DNA from: Planctomycetota bacterium
GTDB taxonomy: Bacteria; Planctomycetota; Phycisphaerae; Sedimentisphaerales; Anaerohalosphaeraceae
Assembly (NCBI GenBank): GCA_019456245.1
Contig: VRUF01000008.1
Span: 1 to 16,762 of the forward strand
DNA: 16,762 nt
Reading direction: 5' to 3'
Shown here: positions 1-7,893 of the stretch, piece after piece
Layout of the letters: each line of letters begins with the position of its first letter
How positions within the stretch are numbered: the first letter of the stretch is position 1
Program-made: the position numbers and the translations under genes
The notes under the pieces: generated by a model
Told to the model about the DNA's origin: nothing
Seen by the model: the letters and a program-made list of their open reading frames with translations, nothing else
The model's database searches: none

Positions 1-594
1 GGTTTCTTCGCAGAAGTTATCGTAGCACCGGGCTTCGACGCTGACGCCGTAGAAGCTATCAGAACCCTGAAGGGTTGGGGCAAGAACGTAAGACTCATGG
101 AAACCGGACCGATAGACCGCACTAAGATCGATGATTCCGAATACGATGTCCGCTGCATTGTCGGCGGCATGCTCCTCCAGAAACGCGACATGGTCGCATG
201 GGAGCCGGAAAACCTCACATATCCCACCAAGGTCAAACCAACACCAGAACAGCTCGAGGATCTGCGGGTTGCATGGATCACTGCCAAGCACGTAAAGAGC
301 AACACCATCACACTCGTAAACGGAAAAAAGCTCGTCGGCGTAGGTGCCGGCCAGATGAACCGCGTAGAATCAGGCCTCATCGCATTCAAAAACGCCGGCG
401 ATATGTCAAAAGGTGCAGCCATGGGGTCGGACGCATTCTTCCCATTCCCTGACAATATCGTAAATGCCGCAAAAGCTGGCATCGCGTGCATAGTCCAGCC
501 GGGAGGTTCCGTAAAGGACGACGAAGTTATCGCTGCCGCAGACGAAGCAGGCATAGCGATGGTCTTCACAGGAAAGCGTCACTTCAAACACTAA
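1..594 (+). CDS. purH: Bifunctional AICAR formyltransferase/IMP cyclohydrolase PurH, C-terminal part (5' end outside window)
   Basis: Frame 1 is open from the first base and gives the last 197 residues of PurH; the full protein is usually about 520 aa, so the start and the whole IMP cyclohydrolase domain lie upstream of the window. The visible part belongs to the AICAR transformylase domain, which adds a formyl group from 10-formyl-tetrahydrofolate to AICAR in the last steps of purine synthesis. Recognisable family blocks are AKHVKSNTI, VGVGAGQMNRVES, MGSDAFFPFPD, CIVQPGGSVKDDEVI and the terminal AMVFTGKRHFKH, which matches the usual PurH ending. The ATG at 97 is internal, because the conserved sequence continues upstream (FAEVIVAP). 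No frameshift or missing block is seen. A strong terminator follows 31 bases after the stop, so purH ends its transcription unit. Confidence 0.96.
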   Translation, partial: GFFAEVIVAPGFDADAVEAIRTLKGWGKNVRLMETGPIDRTKIDDSEYDVRCIVGGMLLQKRDMVAWEPENLTYPTKVKPTPEQLEDLRVAWITAKHVKSNTITLVNGKKLVGVGAGQMNRVESGLIAFKNAGDMSKGAAMGSDAFFPFPDNIVNAAKAGIACIVQPGGSVKDDEVIAAADEAGIAMVFTGKRHFKH

Positions 595-625
595 GAGCCT
601 TAATATAAGTATATCAGTTTTTATT

Positions 626-658
626 TGAGCCCGCCTTTATGGCGGGCTCAGTTTTTTT
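626..658 (+). terminator. Rho-independent terminator of purH
   Basis: A perfect 10-bp stem (TGAGCCCGCC / GGCGGGCTCA) with a 5-base loop TTTAT is followed after one G by seven T. It lies just after the purH stop and before the aroDE promoter, so it separates the two units. Confidence 0.93.
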
Positions 659-660
659 AA

Positions 661-689
661 TTGAATTTCCTCTAAATAGCGGATATATA
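661..689 (+). promoter_or_regulatory. Candidate sigma-70-type promoter of aroDE
   Basis: TTGAAT (661-666) and TATATA (684-689) are separated by 17 bases. A start site about 7 bases past the -10 element falls on or next to the aroDE ATG at 697. There is no Shine-Dalgarno sequence before this ATG, so a leaderless transcript is possible. The -10 region is a run of TA repeats, so its exact register is uncertain. Confidence 0.45.
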
Positions 690-696
690 TTATACT

Positions 697-2241
697 ATGA
701 CTGATATAGCCATTCCAATTTCTGCTTCGAATTTAACCGACGCAAAAGCCCAGGTAGAACTCGCCATTACCGCCTCCCCGGATATACTCGAATTACGCAC
801 AGATTACCTGCAAAACCTAACCGCCGACATGCTTGACGAACTCCTGGCCTTTACCGCATCCAAAAACCAGCCTGTAATAGTAACATGTCGCGACCCCAGA
901 CAGGGCGGCCAAAACGACTACCCCCTCGACCTGCGTATTGCGATACTAACCCGCGCAGCTTCAGCAGGCGCAGATTTCATAGACTGTGAATACGAAAATT
1001 ATCGAAATGAAGATACGTTCGCAGCGATCCGGCAGGCCCTCAGTTCCTCAAATACACGCCTGATCCTCTCCGCTCACGATTTCAGCGGCTGCTTCAAAGA
1101 CTTGGGCGCCCTCTACGAAGAAATGCTAGCCGCCGATCCCGAAGCGATCCACAAACTCGTTTACACCCCGGCCCACATTAACGACTGCTTTCAGGCATTC
1201 AAACTGCTAAAGAACAAACGCTCAGATGCAATAGTTTTAGCAATGGGTCCACACGGAGTTATAACCCGCATCCTCGCCAAAAAGCTCGGCGCCTTCCTCA
1301 CATTCGCCTCTCTTGATGAAATTGCCGAAACCGCCCCCGGACAGATCGCCATCCAAACACTCAAATCCCTCTACCGCTGGGACAATATAACACCGAACAC
1401 CCGTCTTTTCGGCGTCATCGGCAACCCCGTCGCCCATTCGTTAAGCCCGGCCATTTTCAACGCCTGTTTCGACAAGCAGGGCATTGATGCCCTATACTTG
1501 CCAATCCTCCTCGCCGGTGAAGGTGACCAATTCGATTCGTTTATCGAAAACGTAATAGACGCCGAAATGGATTTCCATGGTTTCAGCGTCACAATCCCCC
1601 ACAAGGCACACGCCCTCGATTACGTCGAACGAAAGGGCGACTACCTCGAACAATTAGCAGCCGACATAGGCGCCGTCAACACCCTCAAGATCGGCTTCGA
1701 CCGCATCGTAAGCGGATACAACACCGACTATGCGGGCGCAATGGACGCAATCGAATCCGCCCTCGCCGTAGGAAAGCATTCCCTTCACTCCGTAGACGTT
1801 GCGATCATCGGCGCAGGAGGAGTAGCAAGGGCGCTCGTCGCGGGTCTCTCAGACGTCGGCGCATCGATCACCATCTACAATCGCACACTCGAAAAAGCAA
1901 AATCACTCGCCGAAGAATTCAATTGCAAATACGCACCCTTGCCCAAGGCCCACGAAACAAACGCCAGGCTAATAGTAAACTGTACCAGTATAGGAATGCA
2001 CCCAAACGTAGAAGACAGCCCACTTCCGCAGGAAACTATAAAACCCGGCACTGCGGTTTTCGACACTGTCTACAACCCACTGAAAACAAAGCTGCTGCAA
2101 TACGCCGAACAACAAAACGCAAAAACAATAAACGGAGCAGAAATGTTCATACGTCAGGCGATGGCACAGTTCAAAATATTCCTCGCAAAAGATGCCGACG
2201 AAAACCAAATAAGAAAAACCATCCTAAAAAACCTGCTTTAA
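697..2241 (+). CDS. aroDE: Bifunctional 3-dehydroquinate dehydratase (type I)/shikimate dehydrogenase
   Basis: A 514-aa fusion catalysing two consecutive shikimate-pathway steps: dehydration of 3-dehydroquinate and NADPH reduction of 3-dehydroshikimate. Residues 1 to about 230 are a type I AroD: ELRTDYL, PVIVTCRDPRQGG, catalytic His127 in LSAHDF, Schiff-base Lys153 in HKLVYTP, and MGPHGVITR near the end. From about residue 240 it is AroE: GNPVAHSLSP (shikimate binding), FSVTIPHK with catalytic Lys303, GAVNTL, NTDYAG with Asp344, the nucleotide-binding IIGAGGVARAL, and YNRT, the usual NADP-selecting motif. NGAEMFIRQA closes the domain. Both active sites look complete. Such fusions are known from plants, chlamydiae and some planctomycetes. 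The ATG at 697 has no Shine-Dalgarno sequence but is the only good start before the AroD core. It is monocistronic as far as seen. Confidence 0.95.
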   Translation: MTDIAIPISASNLTDAKAQVELAITASPDILELRTDYLQNLTADMLDELLAFTASKNQPVIVTCRDPRQGGQNDYPLDLRIAILTRAASAGADFIDCEYENYRNEDTFAAIRQALSSSNTRLILSAHDFSGCFKDLGALYEEMLAADPEAIHKLVYTPAHINDCFQAFKLLKNKRSDAIVLAMGPHGVITRILAKKLGAFLTFASLDEIAETAPGQIAIQTLKSLYRWDNITPNTRLFGVIGNPVAHSLSPAIFNACFDKQGIDALYLPILLAGEGDQFDSFIENVIDAEMDFHGFSVTIPHKAHALDYVERKGDYLEQLAADIGAVNTLKIGFDRIVSGYNTDYAGAMDAIESALAVGKHSLHSVDVAIIGAGGVARALVAGLSDVGASITIYNRTLEKAKSLAEEFNCKYAPLPKAHETNARLIVNCTSIGMHPNVEDSPLPQETIKPGTAVFDTVYNPLKTKLLQYAEQQNAKTINGAEMFIRQAMAQFKIFLAKDADENQIRKTILKNLL

Positions 2242-2305
2242 TAACAGATTTACCTCACTGTTTTCCAAAAAAAACGCTCATTTTATCCCCAAAAACATAA
2301 AATCC

Positions 2306-2334
2306 TTGCAAAAAGTCACCCCATATCCTAAACT
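2306..2334 (+). promoter_or_regulatory. Weak candidate promoter of the 2409 gene
   Basis: TTGCAA (2306-2311) and TAAACT (2329-2334) are 17 bases apart and lie in the gap after aroDE. The -10 element matches only four of six consensus positions, so this is a suggestion. The rest of 2242-2408 shows no convincing terminator or other element. Confidence 0.25.
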
Positions 2335-2408
2335 GGATACGTAAAATGCATCCTCAATTCGGCGGTACAGAAAAGAGACTCAATAAAAACCCTGGGAAAG
2401 GAAATGCC

Positions 2409-4589
2409 ATGAAAGCTTTTGTATTTACTCTTTTGCTCTGTACGATCTTTATCGCCCCATCACTTGCCCAAACCTCCTCACCCGTTGACAACCTCATCTC
2501 AAGGATGCCCGAAGACGTTCTGGGGTATTACGCCTTTAGCGGTCTCGAAACCGCAAAGCCCCAATTTGACAAATCATCGATTGGCGGTATTTGGAATACC
2601 CTTTCTTTCCAGATTTTTTACAACGCCATAAAGACGCAAATAATTGCTAAAATAGAATCTGAGGATCCCAACAACTCTGTCGAGGTAAAACAGGTCTTCA
2701 GCTTTGCCTCTGAACTGGCAAACTTTCCCCTTGTAATAGGCGTATCACCAAGCCGGAACTCGGATTTCCCGGTATCACCATTCGCCATCGTAGATGTATC
2801 TGCCGAAAAAACCCGGGTAAATGAAGCCCTGCTAAAGTTGCACAAACTCGATAAAGAGGGAGATATAATCGAAGTCGAGATCGCAAACATAAAGTTGTAT
2901 ACCACAAAGGACGATGGCGAAGAAAAGCTGTACTGGGGCTGGGTAGACAATTACTTCGTTTTTGCCATAAATAACCCCCGGGGCCTGACTGTAAAAGCCC
3001 TGTCCGCAAAACCCAAAGACACCACCAAATACATCCGCACGGAAAACGCTAAAAACGATATTCTCACAGCATATATCGATGTCACAAAAATTCTTGATAC
3101 CGTCAAGTCTGCATTTCCTCCTGAAGAAGCCGAGGATATAAAGAAAGTCGAAGCCGTACTCGATATTCTTGGATTCGCCGACATCACCCACATCAAATCA
3201 AGCTGTGGTTTCAATGGACCCGATGTTCAGTCAACCGACCTGCTGGCTTTTTCAGGCCAAAGAAAAGGCATCCTCGCTGCAATGAAAAAGATCGACATGA
3301 AAAGCTTCGATGCTGTAGACGCAAGAGCCGCCGCCGCGTCTGTAGTTAACATAGACTTCTCTGCGATATACGATGTCGTAATGCAGACCATAAAGGCAGT
3401 CGCTCCGTCTGCTGGATACGACAAAATACAGCAGGCTATTAAAGATTTTGAATCCGAGTCAGGCATGAATATCAGATCAGGCCTGCTCGAAAGTCTCGCT
3501 GGCCCCCAAACATTCTACGTTTTTACCGCAGGTTCTGTGCCCGAAGCACCCGCCGGCGGAGCTGCCGTCGTTGTCAAACTCAAAGACAAGACGGCATTTG
3601 AAAATTCAATGAACGCCCTGGAAAAGCTTATTTCAGCCCAAAAAAATCAAATGCTCCAGATCACCTCGCAGGTCTACAAAGGCAGAACAGTCCATTTCTA
3701 CACCGCAATGCCGCTGGCTATGATGCAGATGGTCCCCTCATGGACCATCGTAGACGACCAGCTTCTGATAACTTCCAATCAGGGACTGCTTGATGTCGCA
3801 ATAAACCAGCTAACTTCCCAAAATCCTGCGCAAACATCGATCAGGTCGATAGAGGCATTCAAAAAAGAAACACAAAATATCCCCGGCAACCTTTTAAGTT
3901 TCACGTATAAGGATTCACAAAAGCAGGCAACCCAGTTTATGGTCTCCGCACAGCAGTTTTGGCCGCTGATGTCTATGGGCCTCGCAAAGCAAGGCATCTT
4001 TCTACCGACAATGCTTCCACAAATACAAGACGCCATCAGCAAAATCAATCCATCAGTCTCATATACATGGCATGCCGCCGATGGTATACACACAAGCTAT
4101 AAAGGCTCAGGTCTGGAAATGAGTACCGGGGCGATAGCAGTAGGTGTCGGTGTAGCGATTTTGATGCCCGCACTGGCAAAAGCGAAAAAAACAGCCCAAA
4201 AAGTGGTCTCAGCATCCAATCTAAAGGGAATAGGAACCGCATGCGTTGTTTATGCCTTCGACTATAACGATAATTTTCCCCCCGACCTGGAGGCTTTGAT
4301 CAAAGAAGCCGACCTTTCTCCAAAGACGCTCCAGTCAACACGCAAGCCGAAGAATTTTGACGGACCGTCCTTCATATACATCCCCGGCCAGAGCGGAAGA
4401 AACAATCCAGCCAATGTTCTCGCCTACGAAAACCCCGCTTTCCTGAAGGATGGAACAAATGTCCTCTATGTTGACGGTCATGTCGAGTTCGTAAAACCCG
4501 AACGGTTCAAAAAGGCCCTTCAAGAGACATACAACCGTCTTAACGAAGAAATGCCCAAGACTAAATTCCGTAATAAATGTGCACCATAG
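2409..4589 (+). CDS. Exported protein of unknown function with C-terminal pseudopilin-like (H-X9-DG type) module
   Basis: A 726-aa protein. I start it at ATG 2409, not the in-frame ATG 2346, because 2409 has GGAAAGGAA just upstream and begins a clear signal peptide (MKAFVFTLLLCTIFIAPSLAQ, likely cut after AQ), which the longer form would bury. Residues about 25-560 are a soluble, weakly repetitive region with lines such as AAVVVKLKDKTAFENSMNAL and WTIVDDQLLITSNQGLLDVAI; they recall the DUF3352 style of planctomycete surface protein (inference, no search). Near residues 573-592 a hydrophobic stretch ends in ILMPALAKAKKTAQ, then ASNLKGIGTACVVYAFDYND and NVLYVDGHVEF (from residue 684). That is the layout of the body of planctomycete pseudopilins, but without the GFTLIE cleavage site. 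It is probably envelope-located. Function unknown. Confidence 0.85.
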   Translation: MKAFVFTLLLCTIFIAPSLAQTSSPVDNLISRMPEDVLGYYAFSGLETAKPQFDKSSIGGIWNTLSFQIFYNAIKTQIIAKIESEDPNNSVEVKQVFSFASELANFPLVIGVSPSRNSDFPVSPFAIVDVSAEKTRVNEALLKLHKLDKEGDIIEVEIANIKLYTTKDDGEEKLYWGWVDNYFVFAINNPRGLTVKALSAKPKDTTKYIRTENAKNDILTAYIDVTKILDTVKSAFPPEEAEDIKKVEAVLDILGFADITHIKSSCGFNGPDVQSTDLLAFSGQRKGILAAMKKIDMKSFDAVDARAAAASVVNIDFSAIYDVVMQTIKAVAPSAGYDKIQQAIKDFESESGMNIRSGLLESLAGPQTFYVFTAGSVPEAPAGGAAVVVKLKDKTAFENSMNALEKLISAQKNQMLQITSQVYKGRTVHFYTAMPLAMMQMVPSWTIVDDQLLITSNQGLLDVAINQLTSQNPAQTSIRSIEAFKKETQNIPGNLLSFTYKDSQKQATQFMVSAQQFWPLMSMGLAKQGIFLPTMLPQIQDAISKINPSVSYTWHAADGIHTSYKGSGLEMSTGAIAVGVGVAILMPALAKAKKTAQKVVSASNLKGIGTACVVYAFDYNDNFPPDLEALIKEADLSPKTLQSTRKPKNFDGPSFIYIPGQSGRNNPANVLAYENPAFLKDGTNVLYVDGHVEFVKPERFKKALQETYNRLNEEMPKTKFRNKCAP

Positions 4590-4661
4590 ACAAATTAGCG
4601 GAAATTACCGTTGAATAGTGATTTATTGTTGCCCAAACGCTATTTTTGCAGAATTGACCGC

Positions 4662-4690
4662 TTGTATTTCAAGGCTCTGCTGTATATAAT
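4662..4690 (+). promoter_or_regulatory. Promoter of argG
   Basis: TTGTAT (4662-4667), a 17-base spacer and a perfect TATAAT (4685-4690) lie upstream of argG. The start site would be near 4697, giving a leader of about 28 bases that contains the Shine-Dalgarno GAGGGA at 4711-4716. Nothing else is apparent in the 4590-4724 gap. Confidence 0.6.
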
Positions 4691-4724
4691 CCGGTTTTAT
4701 AAGTAATTTTGAGGGATTAACAAA

Positions 4725-5951
4725 ATGGCTAAACCGGAAAAAATCGTCCTCGCATACAGCGGCGGACTCGATACCAGCGTTATTCTCCCATGGTTAAAGG
4801 AAACATACGGCTACGATGTTGTTGCCTTCGCCGCCGAACTTGGACAGGGCGATGAACTAAAAGGCATAAAGAAAAAGGCCCTCGCAACAGGCGCAATTAA
4901 ATGCATCGTCGCCGATCTCCGCAGGGAATTCGTAACAGATTACGTCTGGCCAATGCTAAAAGCAGGCGCCATCTACGAACACGAATACCTCCTCGGCACA
5001 AGCATAGCACGCCCCCTGATCGCAAAGAAACAGGTTGAGATCGCCCACGCAGAAGGCGCAACCGCAGTAGCACACGGCGCAACAGGAAAAGGCAACGATC
5101 AGGTACGCTTCGAGCTTACCTTCCTCGCCCTCGACCCTTCGCTAAAGATCGTCGCACCGTGGAAGGACCCCAACTTCGAGCTCACTTCCCGAGAAGCTGC
5201 CGTCGATTATGCAAAAAAAAGAAAGATACCCATCGACCAGAGCAAGAAAAAAATATACTCGCGGGACAGAAACCTTTGGCACATCAGCCACGAAGGCGCA
5301 GACCTCGAGGACCCGTGGAACGAACCGCTCGACAACCTCTTCGTAATGTCAAAACCGGTTTCAAAAACTCCCAACAAGCCCGACTACGTTGAGATAGGTT
5401 TCAAAGAAGGAATACCCGTAAGGTTAAATTCAAAGGCAACCGGTCCCGTAAAAATGGTCGAAGAATTAAATCGCATCGGCGGAAAACACGGCGTAGGACA
5501 AGCAGACATCGTCGAAAATAGACTCGTAGGAATGAAAAGCCGCGGCGTATACGAAACACCAGGCGGAACCATACTCACTACCGCACATCGTGCAATAGAA
5601 AGCCTCACACTCGACCGCGAAACGATGCACTACAAGCAGCTTATAGCACTTAAATACGCCGAAATGGTCTACAACGGAATGTGGTTCTGCAAGCTCAGAG
5701 AAGCTCTCGACGCATTTGTAGACGTTACTCAGCAAAACGTAAACGGCACGGTAAAACTAAAACTCTACAAAGGCCGATGCACACTTGCCGGTATAAAAAG
5801 CCCCCAAAGCCTATACCGCCCGGACCTGGCCAGTTTCACAATGGGAGCAGAATACGACTCTACAGACGCAACAGGTTTCATACGCCTCCTCGGTCTGCCA
5901 ATGCAGGTAGCCGGAATAGTAGACAGAAAGAAAAACAAAAAGAAAAAGTAA
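4725..5951 (+). CDS. argG: Argininosuccinate synthase
   Basis: A 408-aa cytoplasmic enzyme that joins citrulline and aspartate with ATP to form argininosuccinate, the penultimate step of arginine synthesis. The N-terminal ATP-pyrophosphatase loop SGGLDTS is at residues 12-18. Further family blocks are GTSIARPLIAKKQVEIA, VAHGATGKGNDQVRFE, the SRDRNLWHISHEG block, LEDPWNEP, and GQADIVENRLVGMKSRGVYETPGGTIL. The length fits the family (about 400 aa). The C-terminus ends in a lysine-rich tail (RKKNKKKK) that is not part of the conserved core. The start is supported by GAGGGA eight bases before the ATG. No argH is adjacent. A prepilin peptidase gene starts 55 bases downstream on the same strand, with no clear terminator between, so read-through is possible although the functions are unrelated. 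Confidence 0.97.
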   Translation: MAKPEKIVLAYSGGLDTSVILPWLKETYGYDVVAFAAELGQGDELKGIKKKALATGAIKCIVADLRREFVTDYVWPMLKAGAIYEHEYLLGTSIARPLIAKKQVEIAHAEGATAVAHGATGKGNDQVRFELTFLALDPSLKIVAPWKDPNFELTSREAAVDYAKKRKIPIDQSKKKIYSRDRNLWHISHEGADLEDPWNEPLDNLFVMSKPVSKTPNKPDYVEIGFKEGIPVRLNSKATGPVKMVEELNRIGGKHGVGQADIVENRLVGMKSRGVYETPGGTILTTAHRAIESLTLDRETMHYKQLIALKYAEMVYNGMWFCKLREALDAFVDVTQQNVNGTVKLKLYKGRCTLAGIKSPQSLYRPDLASFTMGAEYDSTDATGFIRLLGLPMQVAGIVDRKKNKKKK

Positions 5952-6006
5952 AATAATTCAGTAGGGCGGAAGGGATTAACCGCTCAATCCTGTTCACGGA
6001 GGTTAA

Positions 6007-7194
6007 ATGGTACCATTGTGGTTTTATATTGTTGTTATATCTGCCTTTGGCGCATGCATAGGCAGTTTTCTAAACGTCGTTATCTACCGCCTCCCGCGAG
6101 ACAAATCCCTCGTATCGCCGCCATCGACATGCCCCGGCTGCAACAAACTTATCGCATTCTACGACAACATCCCAATTTTCTCATGGCTCATCCTTGGCGG
6201 CAAATGCAGAAACTGCAAGATGAAGATTTCACCCCAATACATAATGGTAGAATTTTTAACTGCCGCCTTTTTCGTAGCTTTTTTCCTCCTAAACTTCCAA
6301 TATGGCGAAAATAGATTCAGACTCCACGAACTCCAGGGCCTTGACGCCTTCATTAACGGCGGCTATGTCTTTTACATTATGCACATAACCCTGATTGCAT
6401 GTTTCATCGCCGCTTCAGTAATAGACCTGAAGCTCTGGATCATTCCATTGTCGATCTGCTGGTTCGTAACCGCCGCCGGATTTATCGGATCAACCATCGG
6501 CAGGGCGATAATAGGCTCTACCTCAGGCGATCCCCTCATAATAGGTTTCTACCAGGTTGCCCCCTTCGATTCCGCAATCACCGCAATTCTCGCCACAGGC
6601 GCAACAGTTGGTCTTATTATCTCGTTAATTTTGCTCGCAAAAGGAATAATAAAAAGAAGTTACCCATTTGAAGAATCCCAGGACGAAAACGCCCAGGAAA
6701 TTAATTACAATCATAGAATTGAAATGTTAAAGGAAGTCCTTTTTCTGTTACCAATAATAATCTGTGCCTTTATAGCCCTGATTTTATACCAAAAGGTTCC
6801 GCAGTTTTGTCAGTTTTGGCAGAATTTCGCTAATATACCTGCCGCAAAGGGCTTTTTCGCAAGTCTCTGGGGTTATTTTATCGGATGTGCGGTAGTCTGG
6901 GCAACACGCATACTAGGGACCCTTGGCTTTGGAAAAGAAGCCATGGGACTAGGCGACGTCCACCTCATGGGTGCCGCTGGAGCCGTAATTGGCCCCGTTT
7001 TTGTGGTGATCGCATTCTTTGTAGCTCCATTTTTCGGACTTGCATGGGCCGCGTACCAGACATTTTTTAAAAAAACAAGGCAAATTCCTTACGGTCCGTT
7101 CTTGTCTTTAGCAGTATTTGCGGTTATGATTTTTCATAACTTCTTCAGAATGTACATTGCGACTGTCTATTTTATGAGAGAAACGAGTTTTTAG
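6007..7194 (+). CDS. pilD: Type 4 prepilin peptidase (A24 family), extended form
   Basis: A 395-aa polytopic inner-membrane aspartic protease that would cleave and usually N-methylate prepilins and pseudopilins. The N-terminal region has GSFLNVVIYRLPR (19-31) and the zinc-binding tetracysteine Cys42, Cys45, Cys67 and Cys70 of the methylase-type domain. The two catalytic aspartates are Asp140 in SVIDLKLWIIP and Asp317 in GLGDVHLMG; the second motif is usually GxGDxKL, so His replaces Lys here. About 177 residues separate the two aspartates, against about 64 in TcpJ-type enzymes. The extra part holds hydrophobic segments and a charged stretch (EESQDENAQE), which explains the length. A strong GGAGG lies five bases before the ATG. 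The OmpA-like lipoprotein gene follows after 15 bases, so the two are probably one operon. Likely clients include the pseudopilin at 16376 (inference). Confidence 0.9.
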   Translation: MVPLWFYIVVISAFGACIGSFLNVVIYRLPRDKSLVSPPSTCPGCNKLIAFYDNIPIFSWLILGGKCRNCKMKISPQYIMVEFLTAAFFVAFFLLNFQYGENRFRLHELQGLDAFINGGYVFYIMHITLIACFIAASVIDLKLWIIPLSICWFVTAAGFIGSTIGRAIIGSTSGDPLIIGFYQVAPFDSAITAILATGATVGLIISLILLAKGIIKRSYPFEESQDENAQEINYNHRIEMLKEVLFLLPIIICAFIALILYQKVPQFCQFWQNFANIPAAKGFFASLWGYFIGCAVVWATRILGTLGFGKEAMGLGDVHLMGAAGAVIGPVFVVIAFFVAPFFGLAWAAYQTFFKKTRQIPYGPFLSLAVFAVMIFHNFFRMYIATVYFMRETSF

Positions 7195-7209
7195 AAAAAG
7201 GAGAATCAC

Positions 7210-7890
7210 ATGAAAAACTTGCATTACAGAACAATTCTAATTTTAGTTCTCGTTCTAACCGTCATTTCACTTACCGGTTGTACGAACTGGAAACGTAAGT
7301 ACGAAGATGTAAACGTTGTCTACGAGAACTGTGAGGGAAGGTATGAAGAATGCCAGACAGCCCTCGAAAATGTTGACTCAGACAGGGCAAACTTGTCCCA
7401 GCAACTTACCGAAAGCCAGAGAAAAATCGCCGAACTTCAACAGCAGATCGAAGAAGGCAGAACAACCGCAGGCCAGGCAAGCGGATTTGGCGATAACTTT
7501 GACGTTAAATACGACGCCGTCGCCGGAACAATAACCGTTATTTTGCCAAATACGATCCTCTTTTCCCCGGGTGCTGTTGCACTCAAGGGCTCAACCATAA
7601 AGGAACTCGACCACATCAACAGGGTCCTAAGCGAACGATATAGTAACATGGACGTTGACGTCGTCGGTCACACCGATTCCGACCCCATCAAAAAATCAAA
7701 GTGGAAGGACAACTGGCAACTCTCATCGGAAAGGGCACTCGCGGTACTCAGATACCTCGTAAGTCGCGGAGTAAGAGTAGAAAAAATTCGTGCCGTAGGT
7801 GCCGGTGCCGGCCGGCCAATAGCTTCAAATGCAACCTCCTCCGGAAAGTCGAGCAACAGAAGAGTAGAAATTGTAGTACGCGCCAGATAA
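7210..7890 (+). CDS. OmpA-family peptidoglycan-binding lipoprotein
   Basis: A 226-aa lipoprotein. The signal peptide ends in the lipobox LTGC with Cys24 as the predicted lipidated residue. Residues about 30-85 are rich in E, Q, L and K in heptad style (LSQQLTESQRKIAELQQQIEE) and probably form a coiled coil. Residues about 105-226 are an OmpA/MotB-type domain that binds peptidoglycan: ILFSPGAVALKG, VDVVGHTDSDP, the NWQLSSERALAVLRYL block, and the ending SSNRRVEIVVRAR, whose Asn-Arg-Arg is typical. It is likely an outer-membrane lipoprotein that ties the envelope to the cell wall; the layout is Pal-like with an added coiled coil. AGGAG six bases before the ATG supports the start. Its stop lies only three bases from the stop of the convergent comEC. 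Confidence 0.93.
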   Translation: MKNLHYRTILILVLVLTVISLTGCTNWKRKYEDVNVVYENCEGRYEECQTALENVDSDRANLSQQLTESQRKIAELQQQIEEGRTTAGQASGFGDNFDVKYDAVAGTITVILPNTILFSPGAVALKGSTIKELDHINRVLSERYSNMDVDVVGHTDSDPIKKSKWKDNWQLSSERALAVLRYLVSRGVRVEKIRAVGAGAGRPIASNATSSGKSSNRRVEIVVRAR

Positions 7891-7893
7891 CGA

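Noticed and set aside
2346..2408. Longer N-terminus for the exported 726-aa protein from ATG 2346
   Set aside because: It would place 21 polar residues before a clear signal peptide; ATG 2409 has a good ribosome site.
4600..4616. Possible terminator after the 726-aa protein gene
   Set aside because: Only a 3- to 4-base stem (CGG/CCG) with no T run; too weak to call.
5952..6006. Possible terminator or promoter between argG and the prepilin peptidase gene
   Set aside because: Short complementary pieces (GGATT/AATCC) without T run, and no paired -35/-10 elements; nothing beyond the GGAGG ribosome site is supported.
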